Shown here piece by piece: positions 11,207-20,982 of a stretch of 64,000 bases of DNA. The notes beneath the pieces are model-generated. The model was not told the origin of the DNA. It saw nothing but the letters and a program-made list of their open reading frames with translations, and ran no database searches. Within the stretch, counting starts at the first letter, position 1, and each line of letters opens with the position of its first letter. The position numbers and the translations under genes are program-made. Source of the stretch: Ascochyta rabiei (taxonomy: Eukaryota; Ascomycota; Dothideomycetes; Pleosporales; Didymellaceae); contig NC_082409.1 of assembly GCF_004011695.2 (NCBI RefSeq), forward strand, positions 1,612,001-1,676,000, in the 5' to 3' direction.

Positions 11207-12388
11207 CTACCACAGTCCTAGATCCACGATCCTCGCCCACGACGGTGACGGCGCGCCGACTCCTGCCGCTCTGTCGTCAGAGGTAGACACGTCGTCACGC
11301 GGGGGAGTCGCGGTGTCTGGGCTGCTGTCGTCGTGGGCGTCGCTGGTGTTTCCTGGCTTGGCTTCTTCCGGCTTGGTCGCTTCTTCTGGTAGCGCTTCCT
11401 GCGCTGCGGTTGCTGCGGCTGCTGCGGCTGCTTGTGCGGTGGTGGCTGGAGCGGCGCTTGGGATGGGGCCGGTGAGTTCGCCGACGGGACCGGTGGGGGT
11501 GGGTGGTTGGGGACTGTTTTGTGGTTGTGGAACTGGGTCTGGTTGTACGTCTTCTGGTTGTACGTTTTCAGTCTTGAGTTTGCTTTCGTCTTTGACCTTG
11601 TCCTGGTTTTTGTCTTCGACTTTGTCTTCGACTTCGTCTTCAACTTCATCTTCGTATTCGACTTCGTCTTCGTCTTCGTCTTCGTCTTCGTCTTCGACTT
11701 TGTCCCAGTCCGACACATCTTCATTTCCAAACCCTCCCTCCTCGTCATCCCACTCTACCAACTCGCCATTCTCAGTCTCGCCCTCGCCCTCCTCGTCTTG
11801 ACCCTCGCCAGCAGAAGCAAAGACAGCAGCCACCCCATCCACGCTCTCACCTCCCCAAGACGACCACCGCCCCCGATCCCACCCATCCACCACACTCCCG
11901 CCACCCACAAACTCCCCCACCAGCGCCCCGCCCGCGCGCCCTTTACACCCCACAGCCTCGCAGCGCCAGCCCAGCGTAGCGAAGAAGGCGAGCGCACCCA
12001 GCGCCAGCAAGCGCACAAGCGTGCGGGTGCGCGGAACCCGGGGGCCACCGATGCCTGCGCATACCGACGAGAGCATCGACGACGAAATGGCGGAATCGTG
12101 CAGCGCCGGTGTCTGGGCGGGCGTGCAGTAGCCCAACAGCCTCCAGGGCCGACGACCACGGTGCTGTGTCTCGAGGGAGGACGTCGGGGCTGCGAGTTTC
12201 TCGTCACGATCGGTGTGGCGCGGTAAAAAGGAGCGGGGTTTGTGCGAGAAGTAGTCCGCGTCCGAGGCCGAGTTGGCGGTGGTGGGCATTTTGGACCGGG
12301 GGAGCGAGTGCGTGTACAGCGGTGATGTGGGGTCGTGGTACGGGGTTCCTAGGTCGATGGGGTGGAAGGAGTGAAAGGGGGAAGACAT
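11207..12388 (-). CDS. Hypothetical single-pass membrane protein with acidic and Ala-rich tail
   Basis: Single exon, 393 aa from the ATG at 12388; the frame is open 40 codons further upstream, but that extension is uninformative. The N terminus is Ser/Pro/His-rich, followed by one hydrophobic segment (about residues 130-150, VRLLALGALAFFATLGW). The C-terminal half has a Glu/Asp ladder (repeated ED and VED units), a Lys/Asp stretch, a Pro-rich stretch, a poly-Ala run and another acidic Ser/Thr tail. I recognise no domain. Predicted type II or tail-facing orientation is inference. The acidic and Ala tracts are encoded by trinucleotide-like DNA that probably varies in length between strains. Gene reality is supported by the long frame and TM segment only. 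Confidence 0.55.
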   Translation of the reverse strand: MSSPFHSFHPIDLGTPYHDPTSPLYTHSLPRSKMPTTANSASDADYFSHKPRSFLPRHTDRDEKLAAPTSSLETQHRGRRPWRLLGYCTPAQTPALHDSAISSSMLSSVCAGIGGPRVPRTRTLVRLLALGALAFFATLGWRCEAVGCKGRAGGALVGEFVGGGSVVDGWDRGRWSSWGGESVDGVAAVFASAGEGQDEEGEGETENGELVEWDDEEGGFGNEDVSDWDKVEDEDEDEDEDEVEYEDEVEDEVEDKVEDKNQDKVKDESKLKTENVQPEDVQPDPVPQPQNSPQPPTPTGPVGELTGPIPSAAPATTAQAAAAAAATAAQEALPEEATKPEEAKPGNTSDAHDDSSPDTATPPRDDVSTSDDRAAGVGAPSPSWARIVDLGLW

Positions 12389-12966
12389 GCAGTGTGCTGC
12401 AGTAAGTCTACCGTGTGAGTGAGTGAGTGTGAGGGTTTTAGTGTCGGCTATGCGGGGTGTGGTTAAAAGAAAGGGCGCGAGGAAGCAAGCATGCATGTAT
12501 GCAAGCAAGGAAAAGAGCAGAAAGAAAGAACGAGAGGAAAAAAGACAAGGTGCAAGGGACTCCCACGCGGGCTCAGTAATGCAAAACTTGGCAACGCACA
12601 GCGCAGTGGAATGTAAATGGCACTTGAATCACACACCGCCATACAAGTACACAGCGTCTCGCTTGCTACCTCATTACCTACTATAGGAAAGAAATGACTT
12701 GGTATAATTCTGGACATGTCCAGGGTTCGTCATCGTGCGCCGTCGAGGAAGCTGGGCAAAGATTCCATCCGCTTAGATGATTTCCTTTATCCCTGTGTGT
12801 CCGTGCGGTATCCAACTCCTTCCACTGCAAGCAAATAGGGTCGCTCAGATGCAAAAGAAACAAGGGAAAAGCCCAGCAGAGCGTATTAAAGAGCATATGC
12901 GTAGAGCAGGCCGAAGCGAAATGGGGTATGAGGTGAAGGAAGAAAGGTTGCGCGGCCGGCGTGCGC
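12389..12966. other. Intergenic, tandem minus-strand genes
   Basis: About 580 bp between the start of the acidic membrane protein and the stop of the Boi-like gene. It contains short GTGA repeats near 12415-12430 and a purine-rich stretch (12500-12560). Presumed promoter of the first and 3' UTR of the second; no other gene seen. Confidence 0.5.
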
Positions 12967-15900
12967 TCACGAGACGATCGGGGGAAGAGGCTTGTCTTGT
13001 GGATGCTCCAGCTGCACTTCGTTCACCGAGGCGGTGTGGTGGGAGCCATTCTCGGCATAGTGGAGCAGGGCGTGCGCACCGTCGAGACCAGAGATGGCGA
13101 GACCCTGCTTCTCGTCCTCTTCGTGGATGATGCTGTCCTGCAAGCTCTCCTTGCCAAGCTCGCTCCTCCTCTCGGCCTGGCTAGAGGCGGTCTCGGCGTC
13201 TTCATCGTCCATGAGGTTCGGCGGACGCTGACGCATAGCGCGTGCCTTGTCCAGTGAGATTGTCTTCTGCTGGTATGTGGTGGTAAAGGGGAGGCCTTCG
13301 TCGCGGTCAATGGTAGCCTTCATCAAGGCTGCCATCCAGAGTCGGCCCACGGCCAGGCTGTCGACGGCGAAGTAGTGCACGATGGGCTTGGTGAACTGTA
13401 CGCCTTTCTGCAGGCCGGCGCGTGGCGGTACGAGCTTGAAGATGAACATGCCGTCCATGTTTTCCTCGATGCCGTTGGCAGCGTTGGCACTGTCTACCGA
13501 TGCCGCTGTCTGGATCGTGGCGTTCTGAGGGGACGAGGGTGAAGATGCGGCGCGCGTGATGGACGCGTGCAGACCGGTCATTCTTTCGTTGTTTGCAGGC
13601 AGAACACGGTGGGACGAGATGTCGATGAGGCCCTTTTCTTCCGTGTCGTTTTCGCTGTAGTAGTACGACAATCGCCGACCACGCAGCACGAACAAACGAG
13701 TCTTCCATGTCGTCATCAGGCTGGAGGACTTTTTCTTCATCCAGCCGCTGTAATCGCAGTTCTTCATGGCCTCCTGTGGTGAAATCTGCTGGCGGCCCTT
13801 GAGATAAGCACTGGTGCCGTGCTTGCTAGCCTTCTTCTTGGCGCCGTCCTTGGTGGCGGTGGAGCCGCTGGTGTGCCGTCTGTCAGCCTTGTCGAGCTCA
13901 AAGCTCTTCGAAACCGAGGTGCCCGAGGGGGTGCTGGATCCCGTTCTTGTCGGTGACTGCATGGGCGAGTCCTTGCTTGGCGAAGGCGCCACATCTACCG
14001 CGCTCGCATTCGCCCTCTCTCCGCCCGTGATGGCATCTGATATCGCGCGGAGACCGGCGGTGCGCGACTTTTTCCCAAAGAAGGAGCTCGAGTGTGTCGT
14101 TGCTGCTGGCGGAGGCGACACGCGGCCGGTCGATGATGTCTCGCTTCCCGGAAGAGCGGGCGAGTTGGCAATCGCGTCGATGGTGTGCGTGTCGTAGCTG
14201 AGCTTGGTGACGGTGGGGGGTGTTTCGTTTGTCGGCTTCAGTGGGCGCACAGCTTCGAGTGCGGTCGAGCGATCCGTCTTGATGCTGCCTCCAAAGTACT
14301 GCTTGGCAGCAGGAGAAACAAGACTCTGCCTCCTAGCCGAATCAGCACTGCCGATCCTGCTGTGGCGGCGGCTGTACGAGGTGCTGACACTGGGGCTGCG
14401 GGTGGGGTCTTCTCTCTTTCGAAGTACGTTGCGGTTCCTGCGGTTGTCTAGCTCGCCGCCGGAGAAGTAGCCCCTGTCGACGTCGTCTGCCGGGTTCATG
14501 CCTGCTTCTCTCAAGTCAAAGGCGGCTCCGTTGGAGCCCAGAGCGTGGATGTGGTTGGAGGAAGCCGGTCGTTGCAGGTCGTGTGATGACTTCTGTGGCG
14601 AGCCCATGGTCCAGTTGCGGTCGAAGGAGGGGGCCTTTCTGTGTGCGGAAGCGACGGGGGCTGTCGACGAGGGCTTGATGCTGCCAGGTGGTGGGGGGTT
14701 TACGTTGTAGTCGATGGAAGAATGGCGTCTGTTGTGGTTGAGGCTGCGCACGGAGGCAGCCGAAGGCCGGGTGGCGAGAGGTGGAGAGGCTGGAATGGTC
14801 TGGATGAGGGGGGACGTTGGCTCGATGGTCGAGCTGGTCGAGCGTGCTGCCGAGGACACGGCGCGGGGCATGTTCTGGCGGGCAGAGCTGGCTCGTGAGC
14901 CCATGCTCTCTCGGAGGGTGGGTATGCGAGGGAGCATGCCGGCGCCGAGAGAGGAAGCGCGGTGTCTGGGGGTGGTGGTGTCTTGGACGGGGGCAAAGTC
15001 GTCGAGGCTGTCGAGCGGCGTCAGGGCTCTGGCAGCCTCTTTGGCGGCCCTGACCTCCTGCTGGAGGGCGTTGATCTTCATCCAGGTGCGCAGACGGGGG
15101 CCCATGGGACCGAGGTCGAATTCCTTCATGAAGATGAAGTTGCGGTCGACGCCGAGCAGGGCTTCGCCGTCAATGTCCTGGTCCCTAAAGACGTCGCAGT
15201 GCTTCTTCTCGACGCCGACATCCTCGAGGTAGTCGGCGACGCGGGCGGGCGACCAGGTCTTGACCTCGTCCTCGTCGTGGTAGCTCTGCTCTTCGTCTTC
15301 CGTCTCCTGGCCGTTGATGTAGGAGAGGCGGTGGTGGCTGCTGTACTCGCTGCTGGAGTCGTTGTTGACGCTGGCCTTGAGGTCGCGCTGGACAAGGGCG
15401 CTGTGGCGGGGGGTGCTCATGTCGGTGATGTGCTCGTCGATGACGCTCAGTGTCTCGTGCATGACGGGGCTGCCCATGGCGACGTCTTCGGGGTGCTCCT
15501 CGCCGTTCAGCGTCATGCTGATGCTGCGAGGGGGGCCGTTGAGCGAGGTCCTGCGGGCCATGTCGGCGGCGGAGGTCGCGTTGAAGACGTTGAGGGGCTC
15601 TGTTGGGCCCTGGGCAAGGGGCGGGGACTTTGGTGGGCTGAATGGCTGAGCGGCGGCGGCGGCGGTGGTGGTGGTGGTGGTGGTGGTGGTGGTCTTGGGG
15701 GGCTCCGAGGTGGCGGTGCCGGGGGCGGCGGGCAGCTGGACGGGGGTGTGCTGGGAGATGGCCGAGGGCGTGCGCGCGTGGAGGGGAAGGCTTGGTGTGG
15801 AGGGCGCGGGGACTGGGGCGGGTCGGGTGTAGACTGGGACGCGTTAGAGAGGGCACTGGATGCGAGGCAGTGTAAGGTGTTGCAGGCAGTGTGAGGCGCT

Positions 15901-16378
15901 GCAGGCAGTGTGAGGCGCTGCAGGCAGTGTGAGGCGCTGCAGGCAGTGTGAGGCGCTGCAGGCAGTGTGAGGCGTTGCAAGCAGTGCAAGGCGCTTCGTG
16001 CAGCTCACACAGCTCAGGCAGCTCAGGCAGCTCAGGCAGCTCACAGCTCACACAGCTGACACAGCTCAGGCAGCTTCACGCACCTTCGGGAAACAGGCCG
16101 TTCTCGCCGCTCTCCGTGTTCCTGCCCAGGAACCAGCCATCGCCAAAGTCGTCGTCGCGCTCAATCAGCTCAATGCGGTCCCCCCGCTTCAGGCTGAGCT
16201 CGTCGGGGCTGCGGGCAATGAACTCGTCTGCGGCAGGCTGTCAGCAGGGGCCGGGAGGGGAGCGGTCGATGGTCGACGAGACGGGGACGGGACGAGACTC
16301 ACGCACGACGACCAGCATGTCGCCCGGCCGGCAGTGCTCCGTGTGCGAGCGCAGCCCGGAGGCCATGGCCATGGCCAT
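12967..16378 (-). CDS. BOI2: Boi1/Boi2-type polarised growth protein (SH3-SAM-PH)
   Basis: Three exons on the minus strand: 16378-16303, 16227-16084 and 15833-12967, giving 1028 aa. Exons 1-2 encode an SH3 domain (residues about 20-75; ARSPDELSLKRGDRIELIE, GWFLGRNT, GLFPE), joined through V74 to the 864-residue open frame. A Pro/Thr-rich stretch follows, then a SAM domain (about 264-335; VKTWSPARVADYLEDVGV), a long Ser-rich linker and a PH domain (about 765-912; YSGWMKKKSSSLMTTWKTR, WMAALMKATI). Domain order matches Boi1/Boi2, which bind Bem1/Cdc42 and phosphoinositides at sites of polarised exocytosis. The start is the first of three ATGs in MAMAMASG. Intron 2 is 250 bp, long for this genome, and holds a minisatellite. 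Divergent from the SUMO-ligase gene. Confidence 0.92.
15871..15985. repeat. 19-bp minisatellite inside intron 2 of the Boi-like gene
   Basis: About five to six head-to-tail copies of a 19-bp unit (tgtgaggcgctgcaggcag), nearly identical in the middle and decaying at the 3' side. It lies wholly within the 16083-15834 intron, so it does not touch the protein. Confidence 0.88.
16005..16075. repeat. 9-bp GCTCAGGCA / CAGCTCACA repeat patch in the same intron
   Basis: A second, shorter-period repeat next to the 19-bp array, with three to four copies of agctcaggc and related CAGCTCACA units. It is close to the donor side of the intron and may share an origin with the neighbouring minisatellite. Confidence 0.75.
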
Positions 16379-17066
16379 GCTGGGCCGAGGGGTGGGGTCA
16401 AGGGAGGCAGCGGGGGGCAGGCAGCGGGGGGCAGGCGGCGGGGGGGCAGGCGACGGGGGGAAGTGGGCGCGAAGCTGAGGTCGAGGCCAGGGACGAGGTC
16501 GAGGTCGAGGCCAGGGACGGGGACGGGGACGGGGACGGGGACGGGGACGGGACGGGGCCGAGGGCAGGCGTGGCGGAGTGGGCAGGCGTGGCGGAGTGGG
16601 TGGGCGTCAGGCGGCACACACGCAGCGCTCAGCGAGAGTGCATGGCGGAGGGACAGAGAGCGGAAGCGTGGGCGCTATCGCCGGTGGTCGCGCAAGAAGT
16701 CAAGAAGGGTGCTGGTGCGGCCTGACTCGGATGGACGGCGTCGAGGCTGGACGGGCACGCAGCCTGGTTCACGGAAAGCGGTGCAGAGGACAGGCTTGCC
16801 AAAGTGTATCGACCTGGTGCGGCCATGGTCAGTCTGCCTATTCTTGGTCCTGCACCTGGACGCGGGCGGCGGGCGGCGGCGGCGGCGGCGACGGGCCAGC
16901 ACCAGCCACCCACCGCACCAGCAATAGCACCAGCACTGCCCTCTCCGCCCCTCAGCCAACGCCAACGCCAACGCCAACGCCAACAAACACACACACACAC
17001 ACACACACACCAACACCAACACCAACACCCACGCCGTGCTTCCCGTCTGCTCTCCCCAGAGGAAGC
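16379..17066. promoter_or_regulatory. Divergent promoter region with GC-rich and CA repeats
   Basis: About 690 bp between the Boi-like (-) and SUMO-ligase (+) starts. It contains GGGGAC repeats (about 16512-16557), a doubled GGCAGGCGTGGCGGAGTGGG unit (16563-16600), GCCAAC repeats (about 16957-16983) and a CA run (about 16985-17010). The plus frame is open from 16578 but encodes low complexity; I treat it as 5' UTR. Confidence 0.6.
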
Positions 17067-20000
17067 ATGACCACCGGTCCGCGCGCCGGCGCCCTGGACG
17101 CTGCCGGCGCCCAGGCCACCGTTTCCACGCTCAACTATGCCCTGGGCACACGACACATCAAGTCCTGGATGACCGCGCCCGCCAATCCACCCGCCCCCGC
17201 CCCGTCCGCCCGCCCCGCCATGTCTGCGTCGTCCTTTGTCCAGAGAAGCGTCGGTCCCAGCAAGCGCCCCTCGCCCCACGTCAACGACCACCGATACCCG
17301 ACAGACACTGCCAACCCTGCCAGCCCTGCCAACCCTGCCAGCCCTACCAACCCTGCCAGCCCTGCCAGCCCTACCAACCCTACCAACCCTGCCAGCCCTG
17401 CCAGCCCTACCAACCCTACCAACCCTGCCAGCCCTCCCAGCCCTGCCAATCCTGCCCACGCGCCCTCCGTCGAGCGCCTACCGTCTTCCAATTCGACCTC
17501 GCCCCAGCTCGCCAACAGCATCACCGCCCATGACCGCAACCACACCCCTCGCAATGCACACACCACCGTCTTCCCCTCGCCCACGCCGAGCGAGGAAGAC
17601 ACGCCTCACCGTCCAGACCCTCCCACACACCCCCTGGCCGCCCCGAAGCGCCCACCCGCTCGAGACGCTTCCACGCGGGAGAAGAGACCACGCCTTGACA
17701 GCGCCCTCCAACTGACCACACCACAACATCCATCTCAGTCTCCACACCTCCCACCACCTCCTTCGGCACCACACACCGAGCGTGCAAATCTTCCCTCGGC
17801 TCAGACATCGCCTCGTACCCCGCCTTACAGCCAACCTTCGACTCGACAGATGGCGTCGCCACAGCGAGTCCCAGCTGCCCAGCAACGGGGCCGTCCTCCA
17901 AGCTCGACCACCAATCCGTCCACACTCCAAACCCACCCTCTCTGGGACCCACACCCCGGCCAAATCCACACCAACCCTCCATCCAACTCGCGGTCCTTCG
18001 GAAACGCACCTGGTCACAGCGTAGTCTCCTCACAACGGCGTGCGTCAGATCATGGTGGTTGGTATTCGCGCCAGCATTGCACACAAACGCTTGCCGCCTT
18101 CAAATCAACGTACCCTGTCCACCACCCTCGTGATGCCCAACGAATGCAGCTGCTGGAAGAAGCCATCAACGTGCAGGATTGGGCCTACGTGACGCTGCAT
18201 CAGTACTATTGTCTACTGACTCGTTCGCCCCAGTCGTTGCCTCCAGAGCTGCGGTCTAACAAGAGTTGGACTACAGCCTATGGCTTGATGCGAGAAGTAC
18301 TCCTCGAAAACGCCTTCCTCTCAGCCCCAGTCATGGACTTTTTCTGCTCCTTTCCATTCCCCCTCCATCACATGGCGGCTACATGGCCAACCAATTTTAA
18401 ACGTGCCGAGCACGCCTTTGCCATGTTTGTCACCTACTTGCCCAGGGCCGTCCAACTCAAGTCTGCGAGTGAGAGGCGGAGGATCCCGCCTAGTCCGTGT
18501 GAGTTGGCTGGCTGTTTCCTGGCTTCCATCGTCTTCCAGCGCCTCCTTCTCAGGCACATTATCCGTACCCTTTGGGCACCCTACCCGGACTTGCCAGTGA
18601 AGCGCCAATTCGAGCATCGCCTCGTGCAGGCTTGGGAATCCCTTTCCTTGTCTTTCCAACAGCCAAGACCGAGCAGACAAGTCCACGGTCGTGAGCAGGC
18701 GGAGAACGAATTGCAAGCCTGGACCTTTACCTACACCCAGCACTCCAACTCATTCGAGGCCGCCATGCGCGGTCAAGGCTTCCAGCAACTTGGCCCGCTC
18801 TCCCCTCCCGTCGTACGTCGGCAACAACCACAAGCCGGCAACACACCCTCGGAAGACACGACTACGTCGCGCCGCCGTCAGCAACCACAAGCCGGCAACA
18901 CACCCTCGGAAGACATGACTACGTCGCGCCGCCGTCAGCAGCAGCCACCCCAGCCGTCCCAGCCCGGTACAACATCACAGATGCGCCCGTCTCTACCTTC
19001 GCGCCAAACGACTACGCGATTGCTTCCCCGCCCTGGCCTGGTACGCCCGCAGCAACGCGTGCCAAACCCATCCCGTTTCGGTCTTCACCAGGCTCACCTT
19101 CGTAGTCCAGTCATGAGCGCTGCGAATCTCTCTTCAGCAGCCTACTCCTTTTGGCAGGGATTCGTCTGCAAGCCACAACGACTCTTCCATCCGAACACCA
19201 GGACGGAGAAGCTGACCTTTACTTTTTCCGCAAAGGAGATGGAGTTTGTTGCCACCACGCTTGCGGGCGCTCCAGGCGCTCCCGAACGAAGAGCAGTGGG
19301 CCCAAACCACAAAACGATCCGACTGCGGTGCGTCAAATGGCCTTCTCATGAGCCACCGAATGACTCTGCGTGGGCTGTGGCCGAGACTAGTTGGATTCCT
19401 TATTCGTACTTTACCTTCAACCAGTCATCTCTGCAGCTTCGAAAGAAGCTCCACCATGGAAGAGACCTTCCCGTCGACCTTACAGGTCTCGTGCGAAGAG
19501 GAGAGAATACGCTGGAAATATCGGTCATGAGTGATGCAGACGACACAACGCACCGCAACTACCTGGTGGCTGTCGAATTCCTGGGCGTCACGACACAAGC
19601 GACCATCAAGAAGCGCTGCCACGACAATCGCATACCAGCCGAGAAGACGGTCGCCGACATCAAACGAAAACTGTCTCTCGGCGGCACCGACGACGATGAC
19701 ATTGCCATTGTGGAAAGCACGCTCACCATCAACCTTCGTGATCCCTTCAGCGCGTCCGAAATCTGCGACACACCGGCACGAAGTAGAGCTTGTCTGCACA
19801 ATGAGTGCTTCGACCTCGATACCTTCCTCGCGACACGCCCAAGAAAAGGCAACGTGTCTGCACCTGACCAGTGGCGGTGTCCCATCTGCAAAGCAGACGC
19901 ACGACCGACCGTTTTGGTCGTCGATGAGTTCCTTATCGAGGTACGCGAGCATCTCGAGAGAAGAGGTCTGTTGGAGACAAGAGCCATTGTCCTGGACAAG

Positions 20001-20153
20001 GACGGGTCGTGGATGCCAAAAGCCGAAGAGCGCGATCCAAACGGTGTGCAGGACCACGATACACCCGAGCCGGACGCAGCGTATGCGACATGGTCAGCAA
20101 CAAGGCCCAAGCTATCCGTCACCCATGAGGTTATTGATCTCGACAGCGACTGA
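17067..20153 (+). CDS. SP-RING (MIZ) zinc-finger SUMO E3 ligase, PIAS/Siz/Zmiz-like
   Basis: Single exon, 1028 aa from the ATG at 17067 (A at -3); the open upstream frame is low-complexity. About 500 N-terminal residues are Pro/Ser/Thr-rich, including an Asn-Pro-Ala-Ser-Pro repeat (17306-17458). A conserved block at residues about 670-845, with YFTFNQSSLQLRKKLH and GENTLEISV, sits where PINIT-like domains occur. The SP-RING follows (about 889-954): DPFSASEICDTPARS, CLHNECFDLDTFL and WRCPICKADARP, with all expected Cys/His ligands. The protein ends VIDLDSD, a SUMO-interaction-motif-like acidic tail. Family role: transfers SUMO from Ubc9 to nuclear substrates. A 57-bp tandem duplication (18825-18938) duplicates 19 residues in the linker before the PINIT-like block. 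No SAP domain was seen, so a Zmiz-like rather than a Siz-like architecture is possible. Confidence 0.85.
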   Translation: MTTGPRAGALDAAGAQATVSTLNYALGTRHIKSWMTAPANPPAPAPSARPAMSASSFVQRSVGPSKRPSPHVNDHRYPTDTANPASPANPASPTNPASPASPTNPTNPASPASPTNPTNPASPPSPANPAHAPSVERLPSSNSTSPQLANSITAHDRNHTPRNAHTTVFPSPTPSEEDTPHRPDPPTHPLAAPKRPPARDASTREKRPRLDSALQLTTPQHPSQSPHLPPPPSAPHTERANLPSAQTSPRTPPYSQPSTRQMASPQRVPAAQQRGRPPSSTTNPSTLQTHPLWDPHPGQIHTNPPSNSRSFGNAPGHSVVSSQRRASDHGGWYSRQHCTQTLAAFKSTYPVHHPRDAQRMQLLEEAINVQDWAYVTLHQYYCLLTRSPQSLPPELRSNKSWTTAYGLMREVLLENAFLSAPVMDFFCSFPFPLHHMAATWPTNFKRAEHAFAMFVTYLPRAVQLKSASERRRIPPSPCELAGCFLASIVFQRLLLRHIIRTLWAPYPDLPVKRQFEHRLVQAWESLSLSFQQPRPSRQVHGREQAENELQAWTFTYTQHSNSFEAAMRGQGFQQLGPLSPPVVRRQQPQAGNTPSEDTTTSRRRQQPQAGNTPSEDMTTSRRRQQQPPQPSQPGTTSQMRPSLPSRQTTTRLLPRPGLVRPQQRVPNPSRFGLHQAHLRSPVMSAANLSSAAYSFWQGFVCKPQRLFHPNTRTEKLTFTFSAKEMEFVATTLAGAPGAPERRAVGPNHKTIRLRCVKWPSHEPPNDSAWAVAETSWIPYSYFTFNQSSLQLRKKLHHGRDLPVDLTGLVRRGENTLEISVMSDADDTTHRNYLVAVEFLGVTTQATIKKRCHDNRIPAEKTVADIKRKLSLGGTDDDDIAIVESTLTINLRDPFSASEICDTPARSRACLHNECFDLDTFLATRPRKGNVSAPDQWRCPICKADARPTVLVVDEFLIEVREHLERRGLLETRAIVLDKDGSWMPKAEERDPNGVQDHDTPEPDAAYATWSATRPKLSVTHEVIDLDSD
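17306..17458. repeat. In-frame minisatellite encoding Asn-Pro-Ala-Ser-Pro repeats
   Basis: About 150 bp of AACCCTGCCAGCCCT-type 9- and 15-bp units inside the SUMO-ligase coding sequence, encoding NPASP, NPTNP and SPASP. Frame-preserving, so length changes would be tolerated. Confidence 0.9.
18825..18938. repeat. 57-bp tandem duplication inside the SUMO-ligase gene
   Basis: Two 57-bp copies (18825-18881 and 18882-18938) differing by a few bases; each encodes a 19-residue QPQAGNTPSED(T/M)TTSRRR unit. Recent duplication is inferred from the near identity. Confidence 0.88.
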
Positions 20154-20982
20154 GCTCGCCCGGTCAGCTTCATTTCCTGTTTCATTCGGGATCGAATGGG
20201 ATTCCATCGTCGGGCATTTTCCAAAAGAAGAAGAAAAAAAACAGAAAAAAAGGTGGCACTCTTTCTGCATGCGATATATATACCCTGCTTCGTGCATACT
20301 TGTTTCTTTGTATGAATTCTTCTTCTTGGTCTTCACGATCACGAAACGGTAGGGACGGTTTGGCGAGCGAAGCAAAAGCAAATACCCCTTAGTGCTCTTG
20401 AATAATTCACGACCTTACGACAGTTCAACTGTGTTTTGATTTCAGTCACGCGTCAACACGTTTTCATGGTTATGTCGGGACCCTCCACATCATCCCCTCC
20501 AAGACACCCAGCGCAGGTGGGACCGGCAGAACGCAGCGCCACATGCGAAGCGCGGGGACCCCACATTCGGCACATCCCGGAACCACTGCTCCCCACATCC
20601 GGGCCGGACGATCACACATGCGTACACGGCTTTGACAGAGCGTCTACCGTGCTGGACTGGGTGGGTGGATTCCATGCGTGTTACTAGCTACGCGCGCTAT
20701 TCAAGCGCTAACCAAAGCTCCTAGCAGCAGACACCTACTTCCTCTACATAATCTAGAGCACTTCTCTATCACGCTAACCTATGGCTAGTTGAGAAACAAG
20801 CCAGCCCGCACCCTCCACTCCCGACCTGCGCGCACCGCACCGCTCCTGTGCACGCGCGCGCCGCGACGTCGCCCTTCTCGCACCACCTCGACCTCGGCCC
20901 CGCTCACGCCGTCCACCGCACCTCTTTCGCCGTGCACGGCTTCGACACACAGACGCTCGGCCACGCCTGGGAGCGTGAGGGA
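20154..20982. other. Intergenic; GC-rich segment of unknown origin at 20781-20982
   Basis: After the SUMO-ligase stop there is an A-rich stretch (20222-20250) and a TATATATA patch near 20275. The 20781-20982 segment is much more GC-rich than its surroundings and open in several frames, one reading HAVHRTSFAVHGFDT. It stops where the tandem array begins. It may be a gene fragment or part of the repeat, but I recognise no family. Confidence 0.35.

Noticed and set aside
9862..11240. Many overlapping 90-230-codon frames in the 10-11 kb repeats
   Set aside because: They exist in several frames on both strands because the repeats lack stops; encoded peptides are pure low complexity.
14962..15894. 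310-codon plus-strand frame opposite the Boi-like gene
   Set aside because: Val/Gly-rich composition reflects the complement of the real exon; a recognisable SAM and Ser-rich linker lie on the other strand.
16578..17066. N-terminal extension of the SUMO ligase by 163 codons
   Set aside because: Low-complexity GC and CA repeats with no conserved content; the ATG at 17067 has better context.
17306..17458. CRISPR-like regular repeats
   Set aside because: No unique spacers; it is an in-frame coding minisatellite in a eukaryotic gene.
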